From the NCBI GenBank assembly GCA_018267385.1, contig JAFDYN010000007.1, positions 434,001 through 498,000 on the forward strand: a stretch of 64,000 nucleotides of DNA. The letters are read 5' to 3'. The notes beneath the pieces are model-generated. The model searched no databases, was not told where the DNA came from, and saw only the letters and a list, made by a program, of their open reading frames with translations. The position numbers were made by a program, and so were the translations under genes. The stretch is from Bacteroidota bacterium. Its GTDB lineage: Bacteria > Bacteroidota > Bacteroidia > Chitinophagales > LD1. Positions 19,030-26,967 of this stretch are shown here, piece after piece; position 1 is the first letter of the stretch, and each line of letters begins with the position of its first letter.

Positions 19030-19449
19030 TTAGATGTTTACTACATAGGTGCCAGCTATCTTGTCGTGCCAGGCCTGCTTCTTACTATCAAATATGACCC
19101 AGATATAACCCAGGAAAAGGACAGTTCCTGAGAGCCAGGATGCCAGGTAGCGGATGAGTGCCTTGAGTGGAGATATCCTGCCAAAGTTTTCGTCTGTCAC
19201 CTTCATGTTGAGTAGCTTCTTGCCTACGGTGGCCTGCCACTCTGAGCTCTCTAATATGACATAGTAAAGCAGGGTAAAGAAACCAATACCAATAATGGGA
19301 TAGGTAGAAAAATTGTCCTCCTGGTATATCCTGAAATGAAAGAAAAGTCCTAGTACGGTAGCCAGAAAACCGATAATAAAGTGATCAATGATCACTGCCA
19401 GCAGGCGGCGAAAAAATCCTGAATAATGATTGAATGATACTACTTCCAT
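19030..19449 (-). CDS. RDD family membrane protein
   Basis: A 139-residue integral membrane protein of the RDD family. The family's Arg-Asp pair is visible in FRRLLAVIIDHFIIGF, and the second motif region KLLNMKVTDENFGRISPLKALIRYL is typical. Three or four hydrophobic helices follow. Biochemical role is unknown for most members. It sits between the PspC and GIN-domain genes in one operon with gaps of 32 and 9 bases. Confidence 0.85.
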   Translation of the reverse strand: MEVVSFNHYSGFFRRLLAVIIDHFIIGFLATVLGLFFHFRIYQEDNFSTYPIIGIGFFTLLYYVILESSEWQATVGKKLLNMKVTDENFGRISPLKALIRYLASWLSGTVLFLGYIWVIFDSKKQAWHDKIAGTYVVNI

Positions 19450-19481
19450 TGGGAGAGTTTTATGGTTTAATTAAAATTGAT

Positions 19482-21323
19482 CTATTTGACAGGTTTGCCT
19501 TGTGCGTCAGTCTTGCTTACAGACATCTTATGATCGTTGATCTGAACATGTACATTTTGGTTTTTCTCATTGGTGCCTCTTACCTCCATTCCCTTATCAT
19601 TTATATTTACTGTAAAGTTCTTCAGGTCGTCAGAATCCTTTCCTGACCGCACTTTGAAATGTTCTCCCGGTGCCTCGGGTGCCTCTGGAGCTTCCGGTGC
19701 CTCAGGCGGCTCCGGCAGGTCTATTTCTTCATCAGATATCATGCGCTCCTTGCAGTTCGTACACTTCAGTTTGCCATGCTCTACCTCCAGTATCTTGCCT
19801 GATACTACGCCGTCATCTGTGTAGTCATCGCTCTTTATATTTACCTCCATATCATCTACTGCCGGCGCAAAGGTCAGCCGCTTGCCTTCTGGTACGTATA
19901 TCCGTATCTTGATATGCTGGTCGCGCCATTTGCCATCCTTCGGCAGCTCAAATCGACTATCCAGATTGAGCAGCGAATCTGACTGGGAGAAGCGGTATTT
20001 TATCATCTTGATATTCTTGCTGGCGTCGGCAAAATTGGCCCCTTTACTAAAGGCTACCCGCTCGACATAATAGTTGCTGTCGGGGCTCACTACTACCTCC
20101 AGTTTCACATCACTAAAAGAATAACCGTACTCTGTAGTGGCCATGCCTCCCATCCAGGTGAAAGAGCTGCCCCCTCCTTCATCCTCATCATGCACAGCTA
20201 TGACATGACCCAGCGTATCCGCCAGCTGCACACGCAGCGTACCGCTGGCAGGAGTCACGAGCTGCACTTTGTCCTGTACGGTATCACTTGCGGCAAAATC
20301 CTTTAGTATACTCCAGCTGGAGAATCCCAGCAGTACCAGGCCGATAAACCATCCACCCCAAAATACCTTCTTCAGCACCGGGTTCTTTACATCGCTGTCT
20401 GTCAGGAACCGTATAGAATCATACATGACGGAAATAAGCGGGATGCCGACCGCAAGGAACAAGCCTACATTGAACATAGTGATCATGTGCCGGCTGGATA
20501 CAAACAGGTGCGTAATATCTGACAATGATGCAGCGCTAAAGATGGATAGACCCAGGCAGACCATACCCAGTACAATGAGGCTACCTATACAGAATAGTAA
20601 GACAAAGACCAGAAATATCTTTGCAAAGGCACGGGCCACAGAGGTCACGCCATTGCGGACTTTATCATCCCGCATCAGGTTATTCATAGAGTTGCCCGCT
20701 GTATGCATGGCATCACGTACTTCCTTCTCTATATTCTGTATGGTCACAGGTTCTCCGCGCATCTGCAGTTTCTCTGCGCTGGTAGTCGCCTCAGGCACTA
20801 CTATCAGGAGGATGAGGTATATCACAGCTATAGGTAGACCGATACCAAATTTGAAGACCATGGTCAGCACTATCAGGCCTGCCAGCGCAATACGAATCCA
20901 CGTAGGGTCTCCCCAGCCAAAATAGTAGCATAGGCCGGATATCACACCGCCCACTTTTTTATTGTCCGGATCGCGAAAGAGTTTCTTCTCCACCTTGCCG
21001 GATATCGGACTTCCGGGGACAGTTGACTTGCCGGTATTTGTATTGCCCGGAGTTTCTGGCTCACCGGCTATATCCTCCGGACGGCCCATCAGGGTGGTGA
21101 CGTATACCACATCCTCCTCGCCTACTACCGCGCGGGTCTTGCCCAGGCGCTGTGTGAAAAGCTCTGCTATACGGCTCTCGATATCTGCTATGATCTCTTT
21201 TTGCTCATTCTCATTAGCAAACTTCTGCTTCAGCGATTCAAAATAGTGGTGCAGCATGTCAAATGCCGGTTCATCTATGATGAAGGGCTGACCACCCAGG
21301 TTTATATTGATCGTCTTTTTCAT
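19482..21323 (-). CDS. PspC domain-containing membrane protein
   Basis: The 613-residue protein begins with a soluble segment (MKKTININLGGQPFIIDEPAFDMLHHY, read here in part) followed by a PspC domain near residues 110-175 (DNKKVGGVISGLCYYFGW). Several membrane helices follow (about residues 225-345), then a long outer segment rich in beta strands and a low-complexity run of repeated EAP units near residue 550. PspC-type proteins link to envelope stress responses. In Bacteroidota this large form is regularly coupled to a PadR-type regulator, which here is the next gene upstream, 22 bases away. Transcriptional control by that PadR is likely but not shown by a visible operator. Confidence 0.87.
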   Translation of the reverse strand: MKKTININLGGQPFIIDEPAFDMLHHYFESLKQKFANENEQKEIIADIESRIAELFTQRLGKTRAVVGEEDVVYVTTLMGRPEDIAGEPETPGNTNTGKSTVPGSPISGKVEKKLFRDPDNKKVGGVISGLCYYFGWGDPTWIRIALAGLIVLTMVFKFGIGLPIAVIYLILLIVVPEATTSAEKLQMRGEPVTIQNIEKEVRDAMHTAGNSMNNLMRDDKVRNGVTSVARAFAKIFLVFVLLFCIGSLIVLGMVCLGLSIFSAASLSDITHLFVSSRHMITMFNVGLFLAVGIPLISVMYDSIRFLTDSDVKNPVLKKVFWGGWFIGLVLLGFSSWSILKDFAASDTVQDKVQLVTPASGTLRVQLADTLGHVIAVHDEDEGGGSSFTWMGGMATTEYGYSFSDVKLEVVVSPDSNYYVERVAFSKGANFADASKNIKMIKYRFSQSDSLLNLDSRFELPKDGKWRDQHIKIRIYVPEGKRLTFAPAVDDMEVNIKSDDYTDDGVVSGKILEVEHGKLKCTNCKERMISDEEIDLPEPPEAPEAPEAPEAPGEHFKVRSGKDSDDLKNFTVNINDKGMEVRGTNEKNQNVHVQINDHKMSVSKTDAQGKPVK

Positions 21324-21345
21324 GATTTAAGAGTTGATTCGGGTA

Positions 21346-21684
21346 TTAGGATTGATTGGAATTATTCAGGATCTTATCTACCGATTGATTCAGCTCGGTA
21401 TATGCTGCAGACATCTCCGCCAGAAACTTCCGTCCATCATCGGTCAGTGTAAAGTATTTGCGTGGCGGGCCTGAGGTAGACTCTACCCAGCGATAGGTGA
21501 GCAGGCCATCATTTTTCAGTCGTGTGAGTAGCGGATAGAGCGTGCCTTCTACTATCAGTAGATGAGCTTCCTTCATCACCTCTATGATATCACTCGGATA
21601 CTTCTCTCCCTGAGAGAGTATGGCCAGGATACATAGCTCCAGTACACCTTTGCGCATCTGCGCTTTTGAATTTTCGATATCCAT
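21346..21684 (-). CDS. PadR family transcriptional regulator
   Basis: The 112-residue protein has the PadR winged helix: MRKGVLELCILAIL at the start, the recognition helix and wing in EGTLYPLLTRLKNDGLLTY, and a short C-terminal dimer helix. PadR proteins usually repress nearby membrane or transport genes in answer to small molecules or membrane stress. It lies between the ABC/M1 permease gene (15 bases upstream) and the PspC gene, so its transcript probably covers both modules. No upstream signal of its own was recognised. Confidence 0.92.
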   Translation of the reverse strand: MDIENSKAQMRKGVLELCILAILSQGEKYPSDIIEVMKEAHLLIVEGTLYPLLTRLKNDGLLTYRWVESTSGPPRKYFTLTDDGRKFLAEMSAAYTELNQSVDKILNNSNQS

Positions 21685-21699
21685 CTTCTTTTCTCCTTC

Positions 21700-24600
21700 T
21701 TATTTTGCTGATGCTTTAGAGACGTCTTTCAGATTGTCGTCACTATCGCGGTCTATCAGTTTATTGTATATATCTATACCAGCTTTGGCCGGCTCTTCAT
21801 CTACAGTCACTGTAAAGGTATTCTTGCCCGTTTTCACGAGGTGCTTAGCCAGGTAGAGCTGCCTCTCAGTATATGGCCCCTTCACCGGTGCGCTCAGTAC
21901 GCCTATGTCTATATAGTCTGCAAAGCTCACTTTGGTTTCATTGCCCATACTATCTGCCTTATACTTCTCCGCCTCGACTTCTATCGTGACCTCATATTTA
22001 TGGTCCGCTAGCTTCTTATAGGAGGCTGCAGTGCAGCGGTTCCCGTACAGGATGATAGAGCGATACATATCATTCAGCAGGTATTGCAGCGAGTCCGGTG
22101 TATAGTGAGATAGCGTATCCAGATAGTCCACGGAGTTGCAGTACGGAGCCTGCTGAAACTGATTGGCACGTATAAAGGCGCTCATAGCCTTATTGAAATT
22201 GGCTTCATCGATATAATCCTGCATCGCGCACATTACATTGCTTCCTTTCTGATAGAATATATGCTGCTGCTCGTATGATGCGTGGTACAGCGGTTTCTCA
22301 TATGTTTTATCAAACTGGCGGCCAGCCAGGTACCTGTCCAGTTCATACTTCAGGAAGCGACGCAGCTTGACCAGACCATATTTCTGCTTCATCACCATAA
22401 GAGATGTGTATTGCGCCATACTCTCCACCAGCATCACAGAGCCCTTTTGTACAGAGCCACATATCTGGTGCCCCCACCACTGATGCGCTATCTCATGGGC
22501 AGTGACATAGTACGGGTAGTCTATCTTAGACGGATCAGAAACGTCTGCGATAAAACCTATATTCTCAGAAAATGGTATCGTATTGGCAAAGGACTGCGCA
22601 AAGCTGGCATACCTGGGAAACTCTATGATACGCGCCTGACGAAACTGATATGGACTGAAATTGTCAGATGCATATTTGATCGCATCTTTCATTCCCTGCA
22701 TCATGGTACCTACATTATAAGTATGGCCGTGGTGATAATACACTTCCAGGCTGATACCATTGTAGGTTTCCTTTGCCACCTCATACTTTCCGCTTAGTAT
22801 AGAAAAGAAGTTCAGGATCGGCGCATCCATCTTGTAGTGGAAGAATCTGCGCCCACCGGCCATCCATTCTTTTTGCAGATATCCGGGTGATATAGCGATC
22901 TGGTCCGGCACTGTACTCACCACGCATTCATAGCGTATCCAGTCTGCATCCTGCGCCAGCAGGTTATACTCGCGGCCACGAGCTGACTCCGGGTCAGGTG
23001 CTTCGGTCAGTGGACCGAGTCCGTATTTCTTGCGCTTGTCTTTCTCCGTCAGCTCCCTGTCCCTGCCATACATAAATGTGGGAACGAAGTCTGAGTTATG
23101 AATAAAAGTACCATTGGCTGCTATGGAGTTATCAAACTGCCCGTTGGGAAATCCATGCAGCTCCAGGCCTTCTTGTAGTTTCACAGTGATAGAGTCTCCG
23201 GGCTGCAACGGCTTATCCAGTTTGTATATTCTGAACCCTAGCTCCTTATCATCATAGATCACCTGGCCCATGCCTGCTATGATACACGTAGTCAGATCAC
23301 TGTTATAGGTGGTCACCACTGAGTCTATGCTGCTAGTGGTTCTGTTTTGCAGTGTGATATCAGACTCAGAGCTATAGCTACGGCTCTCGGGATGCAGGTC
23401 CATATGTACAGATATGGCTATTACCTTAGGCTGTGGCTTTACCTCAAACTTCTTGTACTTCTTTTCGTATTCAGATTGCTGCTTTTCCTTATCCTTGGCC
23501 GTCAGGTATTTATTCTGTACGTCAGATCTGTAGTAGATCATAGCTCCGGTACCGATAAATATCGCGAGTGCGACCACAAATGTCAGTGTATACCCCTTCG
23601 TGAGATGTGTCCTTGCGGCTTTGATGCGTGACATCAAAGTTTCATCTGTACCTCGCGGCCACAATAGTTGCGCCTTGACAGCTAGTATCAGCGCAAAGGC
23701 TCCCCAGTATACGAGGTAGTAATAGACGCGTGGCAGATAAGGGCCATAGCCATTCATATCTGAATAGGTGAAAGAAGGTACGACGAATAGCCTGTACAGG
23801 TAGTGCTCCAGGCCGATCATGGGAAATGCAATGAGGAATACTACATAATATACAACCATGATAAAGTGACCGATAAATTTGTTGCTGACCAGTACCTGCA
23901 CGAATAGGGCAAGGATACTGATGAGCATGTATTTGGGCAGGGCCACCAGATAGAGCGCCACGATGTATTGTGTGATATCTATCTGGGTATATCCCTTTGA
24001 TAGCTGGATCAGGATGCCGCAGGCCATGACCACGGTCATGAGCAGCACATTGATGAAAAATAAGGTCAGCACCTTGCTCCAGAATTGCATCCAGTTCGGC
24101 ACCGGCAGTGCATCGTAGATCTGGTTTAGCTTCAGCTCCCGTTCATTCCACACCAGCTCTCCGCTGAATAGGGTAATGATGATCATGACAAACAAACGGA
24201 ATGATCCTGAGGCGATCTCGATTACAGAATAGGTGACGGGGTACACCTGTGTGCCATAGAGTGACTGCAGGTTCTGCGCAGCGAAAAACATAAATGACAC
24301 TCCGGCGGTTACGATACCCGAAAAAGGTAGCTGTCGGACAATATTGAAGAAATTGACGATTGCATCATTTATTGCAAACCGCAGGTAAGAACCGAATGTG
24401 TAAACGAGGCTTACCTTTGGCAGATGCGAGAGATCGCCATGGGCTGTGTCTTTATCAGCCTCACTGATCTTCTTGCCCTTGGCTCCCGATGGCACCTGAA
24501 AACTAAAAAAGTAATAACACACTGAAAACAGGACCGCTGTGACAGATATCCAGATAGCACGATTGAGCAACAGCGTACCGGTGAAAGGCACCATTTGGGT

Positions 24601-25293
24601 ATTCTGCTCAGAAAGCGTCCAGTACCTGGTGATATCAAAGATGGCCATCAGTCCAAAAGGATCCAGCAGTGCTACTGTCTTCAGATTATTAAAGTCATTG
24701 ATAGCACTGAAAGCTATAAGATATGCTACAAGCAGAACCACATTGCCCAGGTAGGAAAAGATCATCCTGCGCGACAATGTAGCTACCGCAAAGAACAGGG
24801 AGCCGGAAATGAGTATAGATGGGATGACAAGCGTGAAGAATGGCTGCACATAAAACACGAGTGAATTAGGACCTACTTTAGCTATGTCTATCCACCCAGC
24901 AGCGGGTGCTATGAGGGAGCCTAAAAAAACACCAAGCGGTACAGCTGTGAAAACAAATATGGCGGTAATGGCTGCACCGAAAAACCTACCAAAGAGGTAA
25001 CCGGCCTTTGTGATAGGGGTGGAAAAAAAGAGGGAATAAGCATTGAGCTCAAAATCACGCTGTACGGCTACGCTGAATATGGCCGAATTGATCAGCATGC
25101 CGAAGGCTGAAAAAACGCCCATCATCACAGCGATGGTAAAAGGGCCATTCTTATGCACATTGCCAGCGCCAAAGACGATACCATCGGAGCACATGGACGC
25201 AAAAGTCAATGCAAGCAGGATGGAAAAATACACCCAGGTAGCGGGCCGCCTGAAGCGGTAGGATAATTCAAATGATAGTATTGCGCTAAACAT
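21700..25293 (-). CDS. ABC permease fused to M1-family aminopeptidase domain
   Basis: A 1197-residue protein joins two parts. The first 580 residues or so form an ABC-2 type permease with about twelve membrane helices in two sets. The C-terminal half, outside the membrane, is an M1/gluzincin peptidase: the zinc motif HEIAHQWWG starts at His933 and is followed by the expected downstream Glu in VESMAQY, while residues around 750-830 give the typical N-terminal beta domain. Such ABC permease/M1 fusions are known in Bacteroidota but their substrate is unsettled. The start is close to the ABC ATPase stop (10 bases), so the pair forms one transporter. Export or processing of peptides is a reasonable guess. 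Confidence 0.9.
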   Translation of the reverse strand: MFSAILSFELSYRFRRPATWVYFSILLALTFASMCSDGIVFGAGNVHKNGPFTIAVMMGVFSAFGMLINSAIFSVAVQRDFELNAYSLFFSTPITKAGYLFGRFFGAAITAIFVFTAVPLGVFLGSLIAPAAGWIDIAKVGPNSLVFYVQPFFTLVIPSILISGSLFFAVATLSRRMIFSYLGNVVLLVAYLIAFSAINDFNNLKTVALLDPFGLMAIFDITRYWTLSEQNTQMVPFTGTLLLNRAIWISVTAVLFSVCYYFFSFQVPSGAKGKKISEADKDTAHGDLSHLPKVSLVYTFGSYLRFAINDAIVNFFNIVRQLPFSGIVTAGVSFMFFAAQNLQSLYGTQVYPVTYSVIEIASGSFRLFVMIIITLFSGELVWNERELKLNQIYDALPVPNWMQFWSKVLTLFFINVLLMTVVMACGILIQLSKGYTQIDITQYIVALYLVALPKYMLISILALFVQVLVSNKFIGHFIMVVYYVVFLIAFPMIGLEHYLYRLFVVPSFTYSDMNGYGPYLPRVYYYLVYWGAFALILAVKAQLLWPRGTDETLMSRIKAARTHLTKGYTLTFVVALAIFIGTGAMIYYRSDVQNKYLTAKDKEKQQSEYEKKYKKFEVKPQPKVIAISVHMDLHPESRSYSSESDITLQNRTTSSIDSVVTTYNSDLTTCIIAGMGQVIYDDKELGFRIYKLDKPLQPGDSITVKLQEGLELHGFPNGQFDNSIAANGTFIHNSDFVPTFMYGRDRELTEKDKRKKYGLGPLTEAPDPESARGREYNLLAQDADWIRYECVVSTVPDQIAISPGYLQKEWMAGGRRFFHYKMDAPILNFFSILSGKYEVAKETYNGISLEVYYHHGHTYNVGTMMQGMKDAIKYASDNFSPYQFRQARIIEFPRYASFAQSFANTIPFSENIGFIADVSDPSKIDYPYYVTAHEIAHQWWGHQICGSVQKGSVMLVESMAQYTSLMVMKQKYGLVKLRRFLKYELDRYLAGRQFDKTYEKPLYHASYEQQHIFYQKGSNVMCAMQDYIDEANFNKAMSAFIRANQFQQAPYCNSVDYLDTLSHYTPDSLQYLLNDMYRSIILYGNRCTAASYKKLADHKYEVTIEVEAEKYKADSMGNETKVSFADYIDIGVLSAPVKGPYTERQLYLAKHLVKTGKNTFTVTVDEEPAKAGIDIYNKLIDRDSDDNLKDVSKASAK

Positions 25294-25303
25294 GCTTCCT
25301 GAT

Positions 25304-26182
25304 TTATGCTCCTACCAATGAATTTCCTACTACAGAAAAGTATACATCCTCCAGCGTCGGTTCTGCCACCTCAAAGCTGCCATCCGGATTACTATCAGAT
25401 ACTGCTGTGATCTCCATTTTACCCGCCACGAGGCGGTTTGACACGAGGCTCGTGCGGTCATATTGAGATAGCTCGTGTTTATCTATCAGTTTCTTCCACA
25501 CACGGCCGCGATAGCTGGCCACCGTAGCCAGGGGGGTGCCGGTCATGCGCACCTCTCCGGTACTGATGATAGCCAGGTTGCTACACAGGCTCTGCACATC
25601 TTCTATGATGTGCGTAGAGAGGATCACGATCACATTTTCAGATATCTCGCTGAGTAGATTATGAAACCTGTTTCGCTCCGTGGGGTCGAGACCGGCCGTA
25701 GGCTCGTCTACTATGATCAGGCGCGGATTGCCCAGCAGTGCCTGCGCTATGCCAAAGCGCTGCTTCATGCCACCGGAGTAGCCACCGAGGTTTTTCTTTC
25801 GGTGGTCCCAGAGATTGGTGCGTTGCAGAAGTGTCTTGACTACCTGAGCACGTTCAGAGCCGCTGGATATACCTTTCAGCCGGGCAAAATGATCCAGCAG
25901 CATCTCCGCATTTACACGAGGATACAGGCCAAACTCCTGTGGCAAATAGCCGAGTACCTTCCTCACCTCATCCTTCTGTTGCAGCACATCTATATTACCC
26001 AGTGTTATCGTACCGCTATCCGCCTGCTGCAGTGTGGCGATGGTACGCATCAATGATGATTTGCCCGCACCATTAGGTCCCAGCAGGCCAAACATACCCG
26101 TAGGGATATCTAGTGTCACATCACGCAGCGCGTGTACCCCGTTAGGGTATGTCTTATTGAGTTTCTGGATAGAGAGTTGCAT
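25304..26182 (-). CDS. ABC transporter ATP-binding protein
   Basis: This ATPase is 292 residues from the ATG at 26180-26182; a GTG at 26212 would add ten. Walker A GPNGAGKS is at 35-42, the Q-loop is in GYLPQEFG, the signature is YSGGMKQR and Walker B is RLIIVDEP, followed by STHIIEDV. The Y-SGG-M-KQ signature and length fit the ABC-2 class that pairs with the permease encoded directly downstream. It is the first gene of the leftward operon running to the GIN-domain gene at 18289. Confidence 0.92.
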   Translation of the reverse strand: MQLSIQKLNKTYPNGVHALRDVTLDIPTGMFGLLGPNGAGKSSLMRTIATLQQADSGTITLGNIDVLQQKDEVRKVLGYLPQEFGLYPRVNAEMLLDHFARLKGISSGSERAQVVKTLLQRTNLWDHRKKNLGGYSGGMKQRFGIAQALLGNPRLIIVDEPTAGLDPTERNRFHNLLSEISENVIVILSTHIIEDVQSLCSNLAIISTGEVRMTGTPLATVASYRGRVWKKLIDKHELSQYDRTSLVSNRLVAGKMEITAVSDSNPDGSFEVAEPTLEDVYFSVVGNSLVGA

Positions 26183-26250
26183 CGTTGGATCTGATTTTAA
26201 TACGTCTGGCACAAGTTACAAGTCTTTTATATATAGTTCTTTTGTTTCTA

Positions 26251-26278
26251 TCAAAACCCTCCTCCTTTCGGAGGAGGG
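26251..26278 (-). terminator. Strong hairpin terminator or REP-like palindrome
   Basis: CCCTCCTCC (26257-26265) pairs perfectly with GGAGGAGGG (26270-26278) around TTTC. On the minus strand the stem is followed by TTTT, placing a terminator after the small secreted-protein gene at 26333. The same sort of purine/pyrimidine palindrome is often dispersed in this phylum, so it may also be a repeat copy. Confidence 0.7.
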
Positions 26279-26332
26279 CGGGCTGCTGCCGTGGTATTTT
26301 CGCTTTTGTTTAACCGGCAGGGCTGAAGCTTT

Positions 26333-26683
26333 TTATAACGTCTTAAATCTTACTACTACCTTATAGGTGTCATGGCTATCCAGGTATGAAGCATCTACGT
26401 GAAATCCGGCTACCTGAGATAGCAGATTCCGGCGCAGGTCCTCTTCATCGCTTTGTACTTCCTGCACCGCTATCGTCCCGCAGGAGTTTACCTTAAAGAT
26501 GATCGTCGCATCATGCTCACCATCCACTTCCTTCAGATACTCGGGAAACTGAATCTGGCTCCTTATAGAGGATACAATATTGAGCTCGGCCAGCTGCGGA
26601 TTGGGCTTAGAGGCATTCGTAGTCGCGTGAGAGGCTGCAGCGGTCATCAGGATCAGGGTGGCAAGGGTGATGAGCTTTTTCAT
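26333..26683 (-). CDS. Small secreted protein of unknown function
   Basis: A 116-residue protein with a signal peptide (MKKLITLATLILMTAAASHA). The mature part is about 95 residues, with a single Cys in FKVNSCGTIAV and a fold hinting at the TonB C-terminal type (an upward IIFKVNSCGTIAVQEV strand and LLSQVAGFHV), as seen in many small Bacteroidota proteins. No function is assignable. A promoter on the minus strand lies at 26718-26749 and a terminator lies past the stop, so it is monocistronic. Confidence 0.7.
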   Translation of the reverse strand: MKKLITLATLILMTAAASHATTNASKPNPQLAELNIVSSIRSQIQFPEYLKEVDGEHDATIIFKVNSCGTIAVQEVQSDEEDLRRNLLSQVAGFHVDASYLDSHDTYKVVVRFKTL

Positions 26684-26717
26684 TGTACGCGATTTTGTTC
26701 TTGCTTTATTTACAATG

Positions 26718-26749
26718 CAAAGATATATTCATTAACCTGTATTATGCAA
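26718..26749 (-). promoter_or_regulatory. Promoter of the small secreted-protein gene
   Basis: On the minus strand ATTG with TTG at 26747-26749 is followed after 21 bases by TATCTTTG (26718-26725), an exact TAnnTTTG match. The start codon lies 35 bases beyond. Confidence 0.7.
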
Positions 26750-26883
26750 TACAAAGTACTAAATAAAAACACAACTACTTGTTTATCAACATAAATAAAT
26801 TTTGCCTGAGCCCATATATATCTGAATTATGACAGGTTCCGTTATTTAGGAGGAATGAATTAACATAAATTTAGTCCCTTGCA

Positions 26884-26915
26884 TTGCATAGTACATTCCC
26901 ATAACTATATCTTTG
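26884..26915 (+). promoter_or_regulatory. Promoter of the outer-membrane receptor gene
   Basis: TTG at 26884-26886 is followed after 21 bases by TATCTTTG (26908-26915), exact to TAnnTTTG. It is divergent from the promoter at 26718-26749; the 284-base gap between the two genes holds just these two signals. Confidence 0.7.
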
Positions 26916-26967
26916 ATGCGAACTCTCCAGTTTACCTAAGGCCCGCTAAAACCACCTAAACCCACTG

